A stretch of DNA of 64,000 nucleotides from Hirundichthys speculiger (GCA_018398805.1 JAGFBZ010001158.1:62001-126000), one strand, 5' to 3'. Numbered from the stretch's first letter, positions 37,086-49,593 are shown. The notes: generated from the sequence alone by a model not told the origin. Made by a program: numbers and translations.

Positions 37086-37451
37086 TTGTTGAGCTTTAAT
37101 TGGGGAAGCAGGATGGTTGCCGCTTGTGCTATCTGTCTGAGAAATTTGCTGTAATTAGATCATCTGAGAGAAAAATTATCCCAAAAAAAAACCGCAGCAT
37201 CTCCACAACAGAAATCCTGAAATAGAAAAGAATCAAGATGATGCAATAATTCAGCCAAAGTCCAGATGTGATGTTGTTGTCGAACGGATGTTGACACGGT
37301 GTGACATGTTGCGTGTTGTCTCATTTTAAGTCCTAGTAAGGAGTAGATTTATTATGTCCGAACATCTAAGACCTTAAAAGTGAAAGAGGATGTGCTGCCG
37401 TTCACCACATGCTCTTACAAAAATGTTACTGCCTCCTCTTTGAATCCTCTG

Positions 37452-37651
37452 TTTTTTTCTGCAGTCCTGAATGTCTTACTGGGGATGTGATGCCCAACCA
37501 GGAGATGGTCCCCGAGACAGACCCAGGACGCGATGGAGAGATTATATCTCTCGGGTGGTCTGGGTAAGCCTTTGGTGGAGGAGGTGGCTGGGTCTCTGGG
37601 TCTCTGTGCTCATGCTGCTCCCCCATGTACAGTAATAGTTGGATGGATGGA
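37452..37651 (+). mobile_element. RTE-type LINE 3' fragment
   Basis: The plus strand reads GPRDRPRTRWRDYISRVVW, matching the RPRTRWRDYVSRLAW segment near the C-terminus of fish RTE proteins (from memory). It ends in GGATGGATGGAT, the RTE-type tail. About 200 bp survive. Confidence 0.75.
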
Positions 37652-37657
37652 TTTATT

Positions 37658-37684
37658 TTGTGTGTGTGTGTGTGAGTGTGAGTA
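37658..37684. repeat. (TG)n microsatellite
   Basis: Short TG run with one interruption, just after the RTE tail. Confidence 0.85.
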
Positions 37685-37794
37685 TAAAAATCAATAAAAA
37701 AAAAAACATCTGACAGCAATAGGTCTCACAACCTATCACAACAGCATATAACATTTTTCACTGTGGCATTATGAACATAAATGAACACAGAAAT

Positions 37795-37885
37795 AATAAC
37801 AACATTGATAATGTGGGCAATGCTCAGTCCCCTCATTGTTCATTAGCTTTTAGATTTACCTCCAGGGGCGGTAACTTGAAGTGAG
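37795..37885. repeat. family Q repeat, copy 1
   Basis: GATAATGTGGGCAATGCTCA and TTTTAGATTTACCTCCAGGG correspond, with drift, to the block at 54085-54165. Class unknown. Confidence 0.5.
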
Positions 37886-38121
37886 AGAGATGCTGTTACT
37901 CCCACTGAGTCAGGCCATTTGTCTTGACATAATCCACCCATGGCACGACAACATCCACTGAAGCAATCACAGATGTGTCGCCAGGTGGAAACGAACAGGT
38001 GGAAACCGACCATTTTCCCCGATATTTGCTACCGAGCCTTTTTCATTTCATTTGAGGATGAAGGAAGGAGAGGTTAATGAAGTTTTAAGCCTAAAGGTGT
38101 AGAGACATCTCCTACTAACCT

Positions 38122-38470
38122 GCCCAGCTAGCGGACACACTTGGGCCTAATCTGGGCTGCTTTTGGACCTCACCCGTGGCACTGGCATGAGCCACGTGGG
38201 CCAGATGTGTCCCAGAGTTAATGGACTGCATCAAACTTCTGCTGTATGAGCCTGATGAGGCCCGGAATCCAAAAGTTACGTTTTCACATGGGATCCAGCA
38301 AGTGTTGTGAGGGCCAGTCAGGGTCCAAAGGCCCAAAGAAGATTCAGAATTTGGCCATGTTTGGTGATTATCTGGTTGATATCTGGCAGTTTCTGCAGCC
38401 ATACTCATCTTGAGTCAGTACCATCAGTCAGAGTCGAATGTGGGCCAAAGAATGTTCCTTGCTGTTTTTT
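38122..38470. mobile_element. family J MITE, copy 2 (inverted, diverged)
   Basis: Begins GCCCAGCTAGCGGACACA and continues with GCCACGTGGGCCAGATG and CAAGTGTTGTGAGGGCC. These follow the reverse complement of 11546-11855 in order. The far terminus is not clear. Confidence 0.7.
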
Positions 38471-40386
38471 AGAAACCCTAAGAACCACGAGTAAGACTTT
38501 ACCCTGAGGGCAAAGTGCTGTGCTGGGACAGTATGATATTGTAGTTTTGAGAATATAAAGAATTTGGTCATTTAAAGTCTTTGTATGCTGTTGTTGTTTA
38601 AAGGCAGAGTGCCTGTGCATGGTTCTGTCTTTCTTCATCGTATTTTATTTCATATTGAGGAAAAAAGATTTTGAAAACTTTGTTTAGACTCTCTGTAGTT
38701 GCAAAGAAATGCAAATTCAGTTGTTTTTTTTATTTTATTTAATATTTCATCCACACTCCTTCCTATTAAAGCTCCACTCAAAGTGTCTCTCCTTCTTGGA
38801 GTCACCGTGGAGAGGCGCTAGAGTGCCCTCCAGTGGACGGCGAAAGAAGTGCACCACGGTGGCTCCAGTGGCACCGCCTTTACATGGAGCACATTTTAAG
38901 GATTCATGACAAAAAAAAAAAAAAACGTGACACCCACAGTGTCACGTAGGGTTGTGGACGACAGAAACGAAACTTTTCGGCAGACAGAGCTGTAACGGCT
39001 GTCATTTAAGCCAGCACCAAATGTTCCTTTTGTTTACTCATTAAGTGACTGATAGCTTTTACCTGCGCCACTCAAAAATCTCAGCCCCAGTGGGATAATT
39101 ACCCACTCTATAAATGACTGTAATTTCAGTTGAAAATTACTAATTGGTGTCACTAAATGTAAAGATTTTAATTACCCCCTGTATAATTAACCATTTTGAG
39201 TGATCTAGCCTCTTTCTTATTGACATGGAGCAGAAAACATGAGAACTCAGAATATCATCGTAATGGATCTCATTAACCATGTCCTCCAGACCAAGGTGAA
39301 TTAATCAAAGCAGACTTGATTTATATACCCCACCCTTCCTTTCTTCTTCCTTCCCTCTTTCCTCCTCTCACTGTGTTTCTGGAGCTCTCTCACACTGAGC
39401 CAGCAGGGGATTCATTTGTCTTACTGATTAATGATGAGAACCATATCCTCCACAACACCAGTAAATTAAAAGAGATTGGGGACAGAGAGAAAGAACATCA
39501 AGGTCCATTTATCCCAATCAAATTTCACAGTGTGTCCAATTCATCCTGGGCTTTATTTGTATTGTCTGCTCTACAAACACAAAGAGCACTCGTCATTCAC
39601 CTTCTCCTCTCAAACCGTCTCTGGCACTCAGGGGTTTCATCGGGTTTTCCAGCCTCCGGGACACAATCACGCTCGCTGACTTCACGGCAGCGAGAGCGTC
39701 CTGTCGGTTCCAGATAGCCCTCGCTCATGAGACGCAGCCACGACTGGCTGTCAGCGGCGTCATGTGCAGTCTGTCTGTTACGGTGTCCTTCCTCGGTCAA
39801 AGGAAATACACGAAGTCCTGGAAAGTCTCGGGAGACTCCGGACCGTCAATAACTACGGTGATGTATCATACAGTCTGTGATGCACTGGGCCAGAGTGACG
39901 TGTCTGATGAATGATTTTATCCAGAAATAACCTGTGTACATTGCTAAAGAGCCGTCCCCCTCCAAAGACCAGAAGATGGATTCTTATCAGAAACTTTTTT
40001 TCTTTTTTTTAACCGACATTTAAAACGATGTAGAAACTTTACAGGGGACATATTATACCCTACTTTCGAAAGTTGACCCAATTTTTTGGAGGTTTCAGTG
40101 AAGGCCTGTCACGTGTATCCCTGCATCCGTACGCCTGTGGTCACGGGATGGGACCGTTGCTTGCTGCATATTGATTCTGGGTAGGTTTACGTCAGATGCC
40201 GACACAGCCTTCCCACTTACTGGGGCTGACTGGGACTGGCTCTGTGAGAGGACAGGCTCGTGACCCCTCAGAGGTCCGGTTCAGTGTTCTGCCCAGGGAC
40301 TCTTGGGCACACGATGGGGTTGGGTCTGACCGCAGAACAGCACAGCGGAAATCAACTGATCATAGTACTATCAGGCAAATACAGAC
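38471..40386. other. intergenic, no feature recognised
   Basis: Apparently unique. A 133-codon frame at 39316-39717 lacks motifs and overlaps frames on the other strand. An A run lies at 38911-38925. Confidence 0.5.
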
Positions 40387-40754
40387 TCAAACAACCTAAC
40401 CACTACAGACCAGTTGCCCTGACATCTCACATCATGAAAGTCCTGGAGAGACTCTTACTGGCCCACCTCAACAAGCAGCTCAGCACCTTTCAGGAACCAT
40501 TACAGTTTGCATATTGTAATGGGCTTGGGGTTGAAGACGTCATCATCTACCTGCTTCACAGAGCCCACTCTCATCTGGACCAATCAGTCAGCCCTTTGAG
40601 GGTCATGTTCTTTGATTTCTCAAGTGCTTTTAATACGATTCAGCCTGCGTTGTTATGTGAGAAGCTCCATAAGTTCCAGGTGGATTCCTCCACAACCTCC
40701 TGGATTTATGACTTCCTCACAAACAGACCACAGTTTGTGAGAGCAGTTATTTAG
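40387..40754 (+). pseudogene. Rex1/CR1-like LINE reverse transcriptase fragment
   Basis: The frame reads NHYRPVALTSHIMKVLERLL, PLQFAYCNGLGVEDVIIYLL, then RVMFFDFSSAFNTIQPALLC and SWIYDFLTNRPQFVR. These are the finger and first palm motifs of non-LTR reverse transcriptases: D in FDFSSAFNTI is the first catalytic Asp, and YRPVALTS is the conserved entry motif. It stops before the YADD motif. From memory it resembles fish Rex1/CR1-type elements. Confidence 0.88.
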
Positions 40755-40879
40755 CTAAAATGCTAAAATGAAGTCAAACAGAAAAAGAACCATGTGGGGG
40801 ATACAAAGGAAACCCTCTGTGCTTCCATGTGATTTAACAGGAATAAACCCAGGTGGTGTTCATCATCAGTCCTTGATCA

Positions 40880-41560
40880 ACCGACCATTTTTTTTTAGCA
40901 TTCAGGTCTTCGTTGACACATTGCCAAAAGGGAAAGACACAAGCAATTCTCTTGGAGATGCAATCGTTGCTGCATGTCGATCTGGAAGCCCCCATTTATC
41001 TGAAAAAAGAGCACGCAAGCAGAGCTGAGGTTCACGAAACGGCGTCCGAAAAATAGACCTCTGAAACGATGAGACCCTGAACAACCTTGACGCTCGGTGC
41101 CATTTTTTGAGCAAAGCCAGTCACGGCACTTCGGCGGGAAACACCTCATACCCACTGTCAGTCAGGGGCGGTGTGAAAGGTGATGACTCGAGATGGTTTT
41201 GCAGCCTGGACATCACTGGGACAAATGTAAGGCCGTAACCTTTGACAGGCACGGCTGAAAAATAGAAGAATCAAAGTTTTTGGAATGGCCCAGTCAAAGT
41301 CCAGACCTCTGTCCAATTAAAATGCACTTCTGGGACCTAAAGAGAGCTGTGGAAAAGGGAATGTCTAAAAATAAAAAAAAAATGGACCAATACACTGATG
41401 TCAGAGGCTGATAAAGTGTTACAGGGAATGATGACTAAAAGTGGATCTACAAGCATCTACAAGCCTCTGGGGGAACTTGGTATTGCCTGAGCAATTTCCT
41501 TCTTTCGGGATTTAGTTTTGTTAAATAATTAATGACATGTTAAAAAAAGAAAAAAAAGCT
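40880..41560 (+). mobile_element. Tc1-like transposon relic
   Basis: The stretch TTTTTGGAATGGCCCAGTCA near 41278, followed by CCAGACCTCTGTCCAATTAA, corresponds to the [13 protein letters not shown] region of Tc1 transposases with a frameshift. The segment near 41475, GGAACTTGGTATTGCCTGAG to AATAATTAATGACATG, is like a Tc1 tail. The CACATTGCCAAAAGGGAAAG block at 40917 also occurs near 60660, linking this to the relic at 60645. Confidence 0.65.
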
Positions 41561-42160
41561 TTTATGCTGTTGATTGTCTGAGGTTGTATTTGTCTGTTGC
41601 CAGAACCCATTACAATCAGATAATTTCTACGAGCACGGGACTGAAGAAAGAAATACTGTCTTTTGGTCGTGACAGTGAGTCACCAGCTCCTGATGATAAC
41701 CATCAGCAGGTGACAGTGATTCATTCCCTCCCTCTGTTCCTCCAAGGTTTCCTTTCTTCAAATACAAGTCCTTGTATATTTAGTTCCAATTCAATGAGAC
41801 TTTTGACACAAAACTTGAAATGTTGATAAAACTCAACTATAAAAAGCGACGCTCTCTCTTCGCAGGTCCTTCCAGGAACGATGGCGATCCTCGAAGAACC
41901 TCTTTAATTCCAGCAGGTTAATTTTTCCAACCTTGAACTGTGGCAGGGCAAGTCCTGCATACCTGGACCTGGACTCCCCTGATGGGACCTCTGGGAGCTC
42001 GTTGTCCTCGAGTTCACAAAGGAGCAGCTGACTCAAAACTTCTACCATGACTCTTGCAACATTTGATGAGTCATGCATGGCGGCAAACCGTCTCTTATGT
42101 GGCTGCCACATCATGACCAAGAGCACTAGTTTCCTACGGAAAGGTAAGTGTGGCTTTTTT
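41561..42160. other. intergenic, one unassigned open frame
   Basis: A 97-codon minus-strand frame (41833-42126) is Leu/Glu-rich with SGESRSRYAGLALPQFKVGK. I do not recognise it, and it may be a relic of a mobile-element protein. No other feature. Confidence 0.35.
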
Positions 42161-43031
42161 TAGAGATGCACAATAACCGATAACCTATAACTCTCAGCTC
42201 CTAAAGGCCGATACAGATAACCGATAACCGATAACACACACACATATACCTAAGATCATTAAATCAATACTATGAACAAAACCAAAAAACAGGTTTGACT
42301 CTTTAAATGAACAGATATTTATTTTTTCCAATGAAAAACTATTGGCAAGCCTCTCAAACATTTTCATAAAGCTATCAAACAAACCTATTTGATATCTCAC
42401 ATTAACTTAAATAAGGTTCATTACTGACTGATATAAAAAATAAAGGCTCCTTGAACTGATGGAAATACATGCATCAGAATTACTAACTGAAAAAGTGCAT
42501 TCCAGAAGTTCACAAAAAATAATTATACATAGAAAATAATGCACTGACACAAGTTAGATTCAAACATTTCTACTTTCTACTTATTTCATCTTTGCCCGTG
42601 GGTCATCTTTGGCTAATTTCTTAGATTTCTTAGCTCAAGTTAGCTTACATTACCCCGCGATTTCAAAACTTTAAAAAATGATGGTTATGTTTCAGATGGC
42701 TGATCAGGTTCAACGTATTAAAGCTTGTGTTATTTTTCCCTCCTCGGGGCGAATTCACTTGGAGCACTTGTCACAAATAACCAGCAAACTATCTTCTCCT
42801 GAAACGTTTAAAGAAGTTCCATATGATCGCGGCCATGTTGTTTGTTTTCATCAGCACGCTGTGCCTCACTGCTGCATTCATCATCAATATCATATGCTAT
42901 CAATTCAAGTCAGTAACTACCAAAATATATGACTGAGTTAACAAGTTGTTTTCTGGCATGAGGGGGTATTCTTGATTTTCCTTATTGAGAAATCGTTTTT
43001 CTGATTATGCGATAATTATCACGCACCTCTA
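42161..43031 (-). mobile_element. hAT-type element, family K, copy 1
   Basis: Ends TAGAGATGCACAATAACC and ATAATTATCACGCACCTCTA. Flanks GCTTTTTT (42153-42160) and ACTTTTTT (43032-43039) match at 7 of 8. Length 871 bp. GATAACCGATAACCGATAAC repeats lie near the left end. The interior carries a BED-finger relic on the minus strand and is shared with the copy at 63212. Confidence 0.85.
42677..42836 (-). pseudogene. BED zinc-finger fragment of a hAT transposase
   Basis: The minus strand from the ATG at 42836 reads MAAIIWNFFK. Then, across frameshifts, come SLLVICDKCSK and SFNTLNLISHLKHNHH. W-x2-F, Cys-x2-Cys and HLKHNH are the BED-finger signature of hAT transposases. Stops and frame changes show it is dead, and no catalytic domain follows. 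Confidence 0.8.
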
Positions 43032-43426
43032 ACTTTTTTGGTTAAATATATGACCCGTAGATACAAAATGGGGTGTTTTCTGTTTTCTTGTTTTTCCTTG
43101 CTTTGAGTTCCATCCGCCCGCCACACCGTTGCTAACGTTGCACAGGAAAAACTTTCAGCCGGTCACAGACAGAAGTCCACATTTCATGAGGGTTGCATTC
43201 CTTCCAGGAGGAAAAATGTTAAGGTGATATGTGTTGATTACATCAGGGTTTCACATCAAATGGCAACCATTAATACCCTCTGAGACAAAACTGTTCTTTT
43301 AAGATTCCAGTTGGGAACCTCCAGTAGCGTTGTGACGGTGGAAAACGTGGCACGAGAACAAAGCGAGAGTGTCAGAGGACAAATTCTGGGAGAAAATTGA
43401 TGCGAATCCACCCAGTAGCTGTCAGA

Positions 43427-43446
43427 CCCCCCCCCCCCCCCCCCCC
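43427..43446. repeat. C homopolymer
   Basis: Twenty consecutive C residues on the + strand (G-run on the other strand). Confidence 0.9.
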
Positions 43447-44682
43447 ACATTAGAAACCCCAGGCATTGCTGCAGCTGGAGATTTATCAAAGTCATTAGAG
43501 ATTCACTGTCACACGGTTCCTTCAGATAAAAATATATATGAAGTGCGATTGATTGACAACAGCATCCCTTGAGCATCGGCGTTAGTTCAAGAAGGGCAGC
43601 TCAGGCCGACCAGTCTCAGTCAGCGAAACGCTCCTGATAAGAAAAATCAACAGCAAAATCAAAAATGTTTGCTATCTGGTTGTTGTTACTTCTTTCTTTC
43701 TAATCTGATGGCGAGCGCGATAGCGGCTGAAAAACGTCCTCTCCACCTTCATCTCTCTCCAAGCTCGCGAGATTAAAGCAGACTGTTATCTGAGAATCGA
43801 CCCGTTCATCAGCCCAACATTTTCTTTATTTGCCTGTAAACCAGTCCATTTTTTTTTTTTTGCAACATCTTACATCCGACCGAACAATCATTTCATTTCA
43901 TTACGGTCCTCATTAGCATAAGTCGTTTCCTATCTACAGATCCTCGTTATGTGAAGCAACGTCCGTGTTGTTGTTACAGTTTCTTTTGGATGTAATGTCC
44001 TGAAGTGGTAGCTTTCATATTTATTTCTCTTTCTGCTCTATCATATTACTGCAGCTGTTACAACAAACCATTTCCCAACATTAGGAATCAATAAGCTTTC
44101 ATCTTATTGCTTTTTTCTTCCTCTGTGTGTGTGTGACATACTTGACTGCTCGACACTCAGCGGGAGCGTTCAGTGTGCGGACAGTAATTCCAAATTGTTC
44201 AGGGACTCCAACAGGTCCTAAATTTTTCAATTATGTCCACCGAGTTTGGCAGCTTCCCAAATGGCATCTGAGGCAACTGGCTTTCAGAGGAAATGGAGTG
44301 AAGTTCTGAAAAGCACTCGGGTCGCCTCTCTTTAATAATTATTGCTGCTCCTTTTTCTGCTGTCAGAAAAATCAAGGGGAGTTTCATGCTTTCTTTGTGT
44401 TGTGTTCATTTCTTTATTTCAGCTGTGATTTCACTCAAACTAAGCAGAACCTAAAGAGTTGCTAATCTGCAGACCGGATAAATGCAATTCCAGCTCAGTT
44501 CGGTGTATTTGTACGGCGCAACAAAAGTCATCGAGGAACTTTACACGGAGAGCAAACAAGCCCAGTGCAGTCCAATTAAATACAGTGCAAATCAGTCCAA
44601 CGATAGATACTCCAATTATAAAATGATTCCCTCCTGTGAAGTCCAAATTCAATATTAACACTTTAGGTGCCAGAGTTTTTTC
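43447..44682. other. intergenic, no feature recognised
   Basis: Apparently unique AT-rich sequence; T run at 43850-43861. No gene or repeat seen. Confidence 0.55.
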
Positions 44683-45020
44683 AAGAAAATATACAATTTT
44701 GACATCAAGATTTCAAAAGGCTATAACCTGAAAGCAGTTTGAGATAAAGGTCTAATGTCAGGAAAATTGTTCAGTATGACTCAAAGTCTGTCATGGGAGT
44801 GAAATTATTCATATAATTTGCATATTAAGTTGTCACAAGGTGGCGGCCATATTGGAAAATGTTCAATTTTGATATCAAGGTTTCAAAAGGCTGTAACTTT
44901 AAAGTGGTTTGAGATAAAGGCATACTGTAAATAAGAAATATCTTCAGTATGGACCAGAATTTGAAATGGAAGTAGATTTCTAATTTGATTATTGTGACAT
45001 CACCTGCCCAAACTGGTTGT
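44683..45020. repeat. two-unit tandem repeat of about 170 bp
   Basis: CAATTTTGACATCAAGATTT with AAAGGCTATAACCTGAAAGC recurs about 170 bases later as CAATTTTGATATCAAGGTTT with AAAGGCTGTAACTTTAAAGT. Both continue into TTTGAGATAAAGG and a TTCAGTATG block. Old, diverged duplication; no coding. Confidence 0.75.
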
Positions 45021-46504
45021 GGACTATGGCACACGTACACGCTGTCACTACTAATGTCAGTTTCTGCTTCCCTGGACAACTGCATGTCTTCCTACTCTGA
45101 ATCAGAGTTAGCCAGAACTTGACAAGGTACTTCATGAATGATAAACCAGCCTCTTGACATTGTGAGTAAATGAAAAAGCACTCTTTTGCTCTGCTCTGCT
45201 CTCGCTACGTCTCTGCTCCGGAGGGTGTTTTACAAACAATTTTTATGCTAAAACTTTGAATAGCGACACCTCCAAAAATGGTTCTCAGATTACAGGCGCA
45301 CATGTCCGCCATCTCCTGGTGAAAAGTAATAACAAGATTCTGGCATCACATTTATAGGTACAGTTTCATTCAGCAATATTGCTTGCTGCAATTTTGCGAC
45401 TTTGGCGCTTAAAGGGTTAATGTGCCAAAAACATTAACAACAGCCTAGCAAAGGAACCCAGCAGATCTTCACCCTGGTGCAAGTCCTCATCCTGAGCAAG
45501 CACGAGGTGACGGTGGGGGAAAAACAATCGGTTTTTAACAGGGAGAACCCTCCAGCCCAAACCTCGTCCTGGACTGGTTGGAGGTCTGAGAGGACAGGAA
45601 GGAGACGCCAACGGACACGGAGACATTGGTCCCTGGACGTCAGCCAGCGACACGCGAGAGAGTCCTGCAGCGGCCTGATGGCATTCGGGCAGAGCAATAA
45701 CTGAGCCGACCGAGTGAGCAGAGAGCAGAGAGAGTGTTAGCAACCATGCTAAGCTAATGTGCTTCTGGAAACACAGGCAGAAAAGTGGCCGTTATCAGGA
45801 CACTTGAATAAGTGGTGAAACCAGGTGACACGGCAGAGAACAAACGTCTACTAACCCAATACATTTTGTTTCTCATTCTGCGTCGGTGTGATTGATACAC
45901 TGTGTGAACTTTTACTGCTCTTCATTTTGGGAAAGAAAAACAGAACGGGCCCGATAAAGAGCCCCTGGACTTCCCAGCCATATTTTCAGTGAGCATTCTT
46001 GGAAATCGGCGAACACTTTTCTGAAGCGTTGGCTGCTTCGTCGTCCAGAGCCTTGCACACCTCACCCCTGTGACTGTCGGGATGTTGATTTGATCTCTCC
46101 CGACTCCGCGATTCGACGAAAGCAAAGCAGTGATTAAGATGTCAAAGATGCAGAGCAGAATGTGTCATTTCGGCAGCTGTGAATAAAACAACTGCCCTCT
46201 CATTTGCGGCCTCAGGACGCTCTTTCGACGTGAATATCACCCCTGCCACACGTCTTCCTGACTCAGAATGATTATAAAAGAAGTACACAACGTCATGCCT
46301 CTCCACATTATTCAGCTGGCGCCGCCTCAGTCAGAGATCACGCTCCGAAGCTTCAGCTGACGACTAAATATGCATGATGGCAGTTTTTGTTTTACAAATA
46401 TGCGAAAGTTAGCACCTCTCTTTTAATCCTGTGAGTGTGTGTATACATATAAAATCTAATCATATTTCATGTGAGAGTTACTCAGTATACCCAGCATTCA
46501 GTGG
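45021..46504. other. intergenic, no feature recognised
   Basis: Overlapping frames at 45417-45743 on both strands lack motifs. Nothing else recognised. Confidence 0.55.
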
Positions 46505-47020
46505 CTTGTACGTTTACCTTTAGCAGCTGTAACTATAAGTTGTACCATCGTGGATGAGCATTGGCCTGTTCTTCATTACAACAGTGCATTACCCAGAATT
46601 CAGTTGGGTTGAGGTCTGGACTCTAACAGGCCCATTCCTGAGACCTGCTGGCTTGCTTCAGATCACTGTCCTGTTGCATCACCCAGTCTGTGCCAGGACT
46701 GCAGAGCAACCCCAGATCATCACCCTCCACCACCGTACCGGCGGTGGGTGTGGGATGCTGTGCATGAGCGTTAAAACCAAACAGCTGCACGTTGGTCTCG
46801 TTCGTCCAAAGGAGACTTTTCCCGAAGTCTGGAGGTTTGTTCAGATGCACATTTGTGAGCCTCCGCTGTGCTTCCATGTTCTTTTTAGACAGAAAAAGGT
46901 TTCTTCTGGCAACCCTTCCAAACAAACTGCACTTGGTTAGGGTTGTAGGTGTAACCGATTGGTTCTTTCTAATTTCACCAGAAATCCACTTGTTCACTGT
47001 TATCACTGTTAGTTCTGATA
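46505..47020 (-). pseudogene. Tc1-like transposase relic
   Basis: The minus strand reads LFGRVARRNLFLSKKNMEAQ, then HLNKPPDFGKSLLWTNETNV and QLFGFNAHAQH. This matches the Tc1 segment around the first catalytic Asp (LWTDET), here changed to Asn in LWTNET. A degraded MQQDSDLKQASRSQEW stands for the second Asp motif. It is dead. The element C1 begins immediately at 47021. Confidence 0.85.
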
Positions 47021-47649
47021 TACAGTGATCCCTCACCAATACGCGCTTTAAGTTCCGCGGTTTTAGTTATTCACGGATTTTTCATAAATGTAGAATATTT
47101 TAAAAAATCAAGAAAAAATTGCGGAAACATCACAGGATGTTGTGTGCGTTCTCTCACAGCGAAGAAATGTTGTGAGCCAGCCTGGCCCCTTTAAGAAGGT
47201 GGCCTTATGGGTAATGGTGTGGCCTTATGGGTAATGTAGTGTAAACAGCAGCCCAGCGTGTATAGATTTACATTCTCTGTTAACCGACAGGAGCCCAACA
47301 ATACAACCTGTGTGATGTTACAAGTTCCTGCAGTGCCAGAATAAAGTGCTCGTTCAGTGCAGAGAAAACTTTCTTTTGTTGTTGTTAGCATATCAGCCGC
47401 TAATTACGAGACAAAAATAGCACAATACCAGCGGTTTGTTTACTACAGTTCAGAGACCAGAGGCTGTGAAGGTAACAGAAAGACCACAGTTGAGCCTTTG
47501 TCTTGTTTCGCTGCAGTGCCTCACTACTTTTTTGCGGAGTTTTAAACATATTTTTAACACATTATTTAGGCTCGGGGGGCTCCGGCTCCAGATCGCGGAT
47601 TTTGATTGTCGCTGGGGGGCGCCGGTCCCCATTAACCGCGAAAAATAAT
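47021..47649. mobile_element. TA-flanked DNA element, family C, copy 1 (one end clipped)
   Basis: Starts TACAGTGATCCCTC with GTTCCGCGGTTTTAG just inside. It runs collinear with the reverse complement of 61759-62460 and ends at CATTAACCGCGAAAAATAA, lacking the final 12 or so bases. Inside, GGCCTTATGGGTAATG is duplicated at about 47200 and 47222. Probably Tc1/mariner superfamily (pogo/Tigger-like) on the basis of TA targets. Confidence 0.8.
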
Positions 47650-48461
47650 ATTGTATTGGTGTTACAATACCAAAATAAGTTACATGCAGTCTGGCAGAAT
47701 AGCCGCTGAGGAGAGGTGCGTGAGACTGGTTGAAAAGAGTGCTGCGCTAACATTTTCGTCACTGTATACAGACAATAAACTCCCTCTGCTGGCTGAAAGG
47801 AGAACTGTCGTTTTTCGACTCAAATGCAACACAACGCAGGAAGGTCTGAGCTAGCGGCTGAGCAGACCGGCTACACCAGAGGGGCTACATCTGGATTACT
47901 AGTCTGACGCAACCCCGAAGTTTTAAAACGTGCAGCTCCTTGAATGACCAGCAGGGGGCTTTTGGCTCCAACGGCGACTCACGCTTACTTAAAGGCCATG
48001 TTAACATGTTCAGCTTTACCGCAAAAGTATTTACAGCCTGGTGATGGAAGGACAGGTTTCATCAGAGTGGACGTAAGGTGACTCTTATGAGGGTCAAAGC
48101 TCAGGATGAGCCCTAACTCTGACAGAGCCATCAGGACGCCAAGTGTTGGATAGTCAAAGGTCTATCGCTGTCTGTTCGCTGTGTGACTCGCTTCTGTTTC
48201 CCAGCTGCGGTGTCCTCCTAATTCTGTTCATCAACAACATCATGCATTAACTGACCTGATAAAATACACTTTTGCCATGTGTGAAACAACTCGACAAGAA
48301 TGAAAACTCTGTGAATTTTTTTATTTTTTAGTCAAATGACTCAAAAAGCCCCAATCACTTTAATGAGTTTCCCGTCACTACTTCAAACCGACCTTAGAGA
48401 ACCTGCAGGTGATGTCACAGGGGGCTTTGTTCAGTTCTTTTTATCGAGGCTATGGTGTTGC
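47650..48461. other. intergenic, possible third family M fragment
   Basis: Around 47900-48070, motifs GCAGCTCCTTGAATGACCAG and CAGCAGGGGGCTTTTGGCTC recall the start of the family M repeats, but the match is weak. Nothing else is recognised. Confidence 0.35.
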
Positions 48462-49593
48462 CAGTGTTGTACCTGAACACGTTCAACTAGTTCATATTGT
48501 GAATTGAGCGCGCTCACTTTCCCCTTCACGAGCGTGGAGGGTGAACGAGTTCATTTGGGCAGGTGTGAACGATGCTCTTTCAAAGTTCACACACGGTCAA
48601 AACCGTTCCAGGTTTCCAGCAAACCCCATTTCAAATACACCACAAACGAGGCTGATATGTTTCTGCGGCTGTCGCTTCTGTCATGCTAACAATTATGTCA
48701 TCAAACGTTTAAAACAAGCAGGAAGATGAAAGCTGCAGTCGCCCAGAGCTGGAGGAGGGACCCGACTCCCAGGGAAGATTGAAATATTGAAATGGGGGAA
48801 AAAACATTTGCACCTTAAGTACCTGTTTTTGTCTTATAATAAAGACCATTTGGCAGCAAGTTTTTCCTCATATTTTTAATATACTGTAGAGCAGTGATTC
48901 CCAAAGTGTGGGCCGCGGCCCCCTGGTGGGTCGTCGTGGTACTGCAGGTGGGCCGTGAGAGGTCATTAAAATTAAACAAATGTGATTTAAATCCTCGATC
49001 TTTTTTAAATATGTTTTTAATTACTGTAAAATATTCATGACATGATTAAAAAAAAACATTAAGAAGTAATAAAACAAACCAGTTAAGTGTCATCTTCACT
49101 TAATATGACAAGTGTCACCTCATTTGTTGACCCCTTACATTAATATCGGATCATAGTTCCTTGTTCTGTATGTTGATCACAGTTGTGATTAAAGGTTTGT
49201 GATGAAAGATTTTTCTCATTTCAAATTGGGCCTTGGTATTCCGAAGTTTGGGTATGGCTGCTGTAGAGAGAAGCTGAAACGGAAATTACAGTTTTACACG
49301 GGCTGTCCCTTCAATGCTAATATGAACCCTGGTTGGTTAAGGATTCTGAATTGGACTAATAGTTTTCGACAGTTAAAATGGATAAAATAATTGCTGTTTG
49401 TGGTGGGGTAGTATATGGGCAGTGACAATCATTTTGACAAATAATTGCTTGTAGCAACATTAAAAAAGAATTTAAAAAAAAGAACTAAAAATGAACTATT
49501 TAGTTCATTTTTTGAAATGGTGAACTGAACTAGTTCATTTTAATTTCTATGAACTTAACTAGTTTGTGTAGAAAGTGAACTTGCCCAACACTG
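48462..49593. mobile_element. hAT-type element, family B, full copy
   Basis: Starts CAGTGTTGTACCTGAAC and ends TTGCCCAACACTG. GGTGTTGC flanks both sides (48454-48461, 49594-49601), a perfect 8-bp duplication. Subterminal GAACTAGTTCA / TGAACGTTC motifs are many. Length 1,132 bp, of which 369 bp plus duplication is the nested element L. No transposase frame. Confidence 0.94.
48892..49260. mobile_element. hAT-Charlie-like element L nested in family B
   Basis: Starts CAGTGATTCCCAAAGTGTGG (GGCCGCGGCCCCC follows, as in Charlie-type ends) and ends GAAGTTTGGGTATGGCTG. CTGTAGAG flanks both sides (48884-48891, 49261-49268), a perfect 8-bp duplication inside element B. Confidence 0.9.

Noticed and set aside
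39316..39717. 133-codon open frame
   Set aside because: No recognisable motif, overlapping frames on both strands, and no splice or conservation evidence.
41833..42126. 97-codon minus-strand frame with plausible protein composition
   Set aside because: I could not link it to any family and it has no supporting neighbours. Noted only as unassigned.
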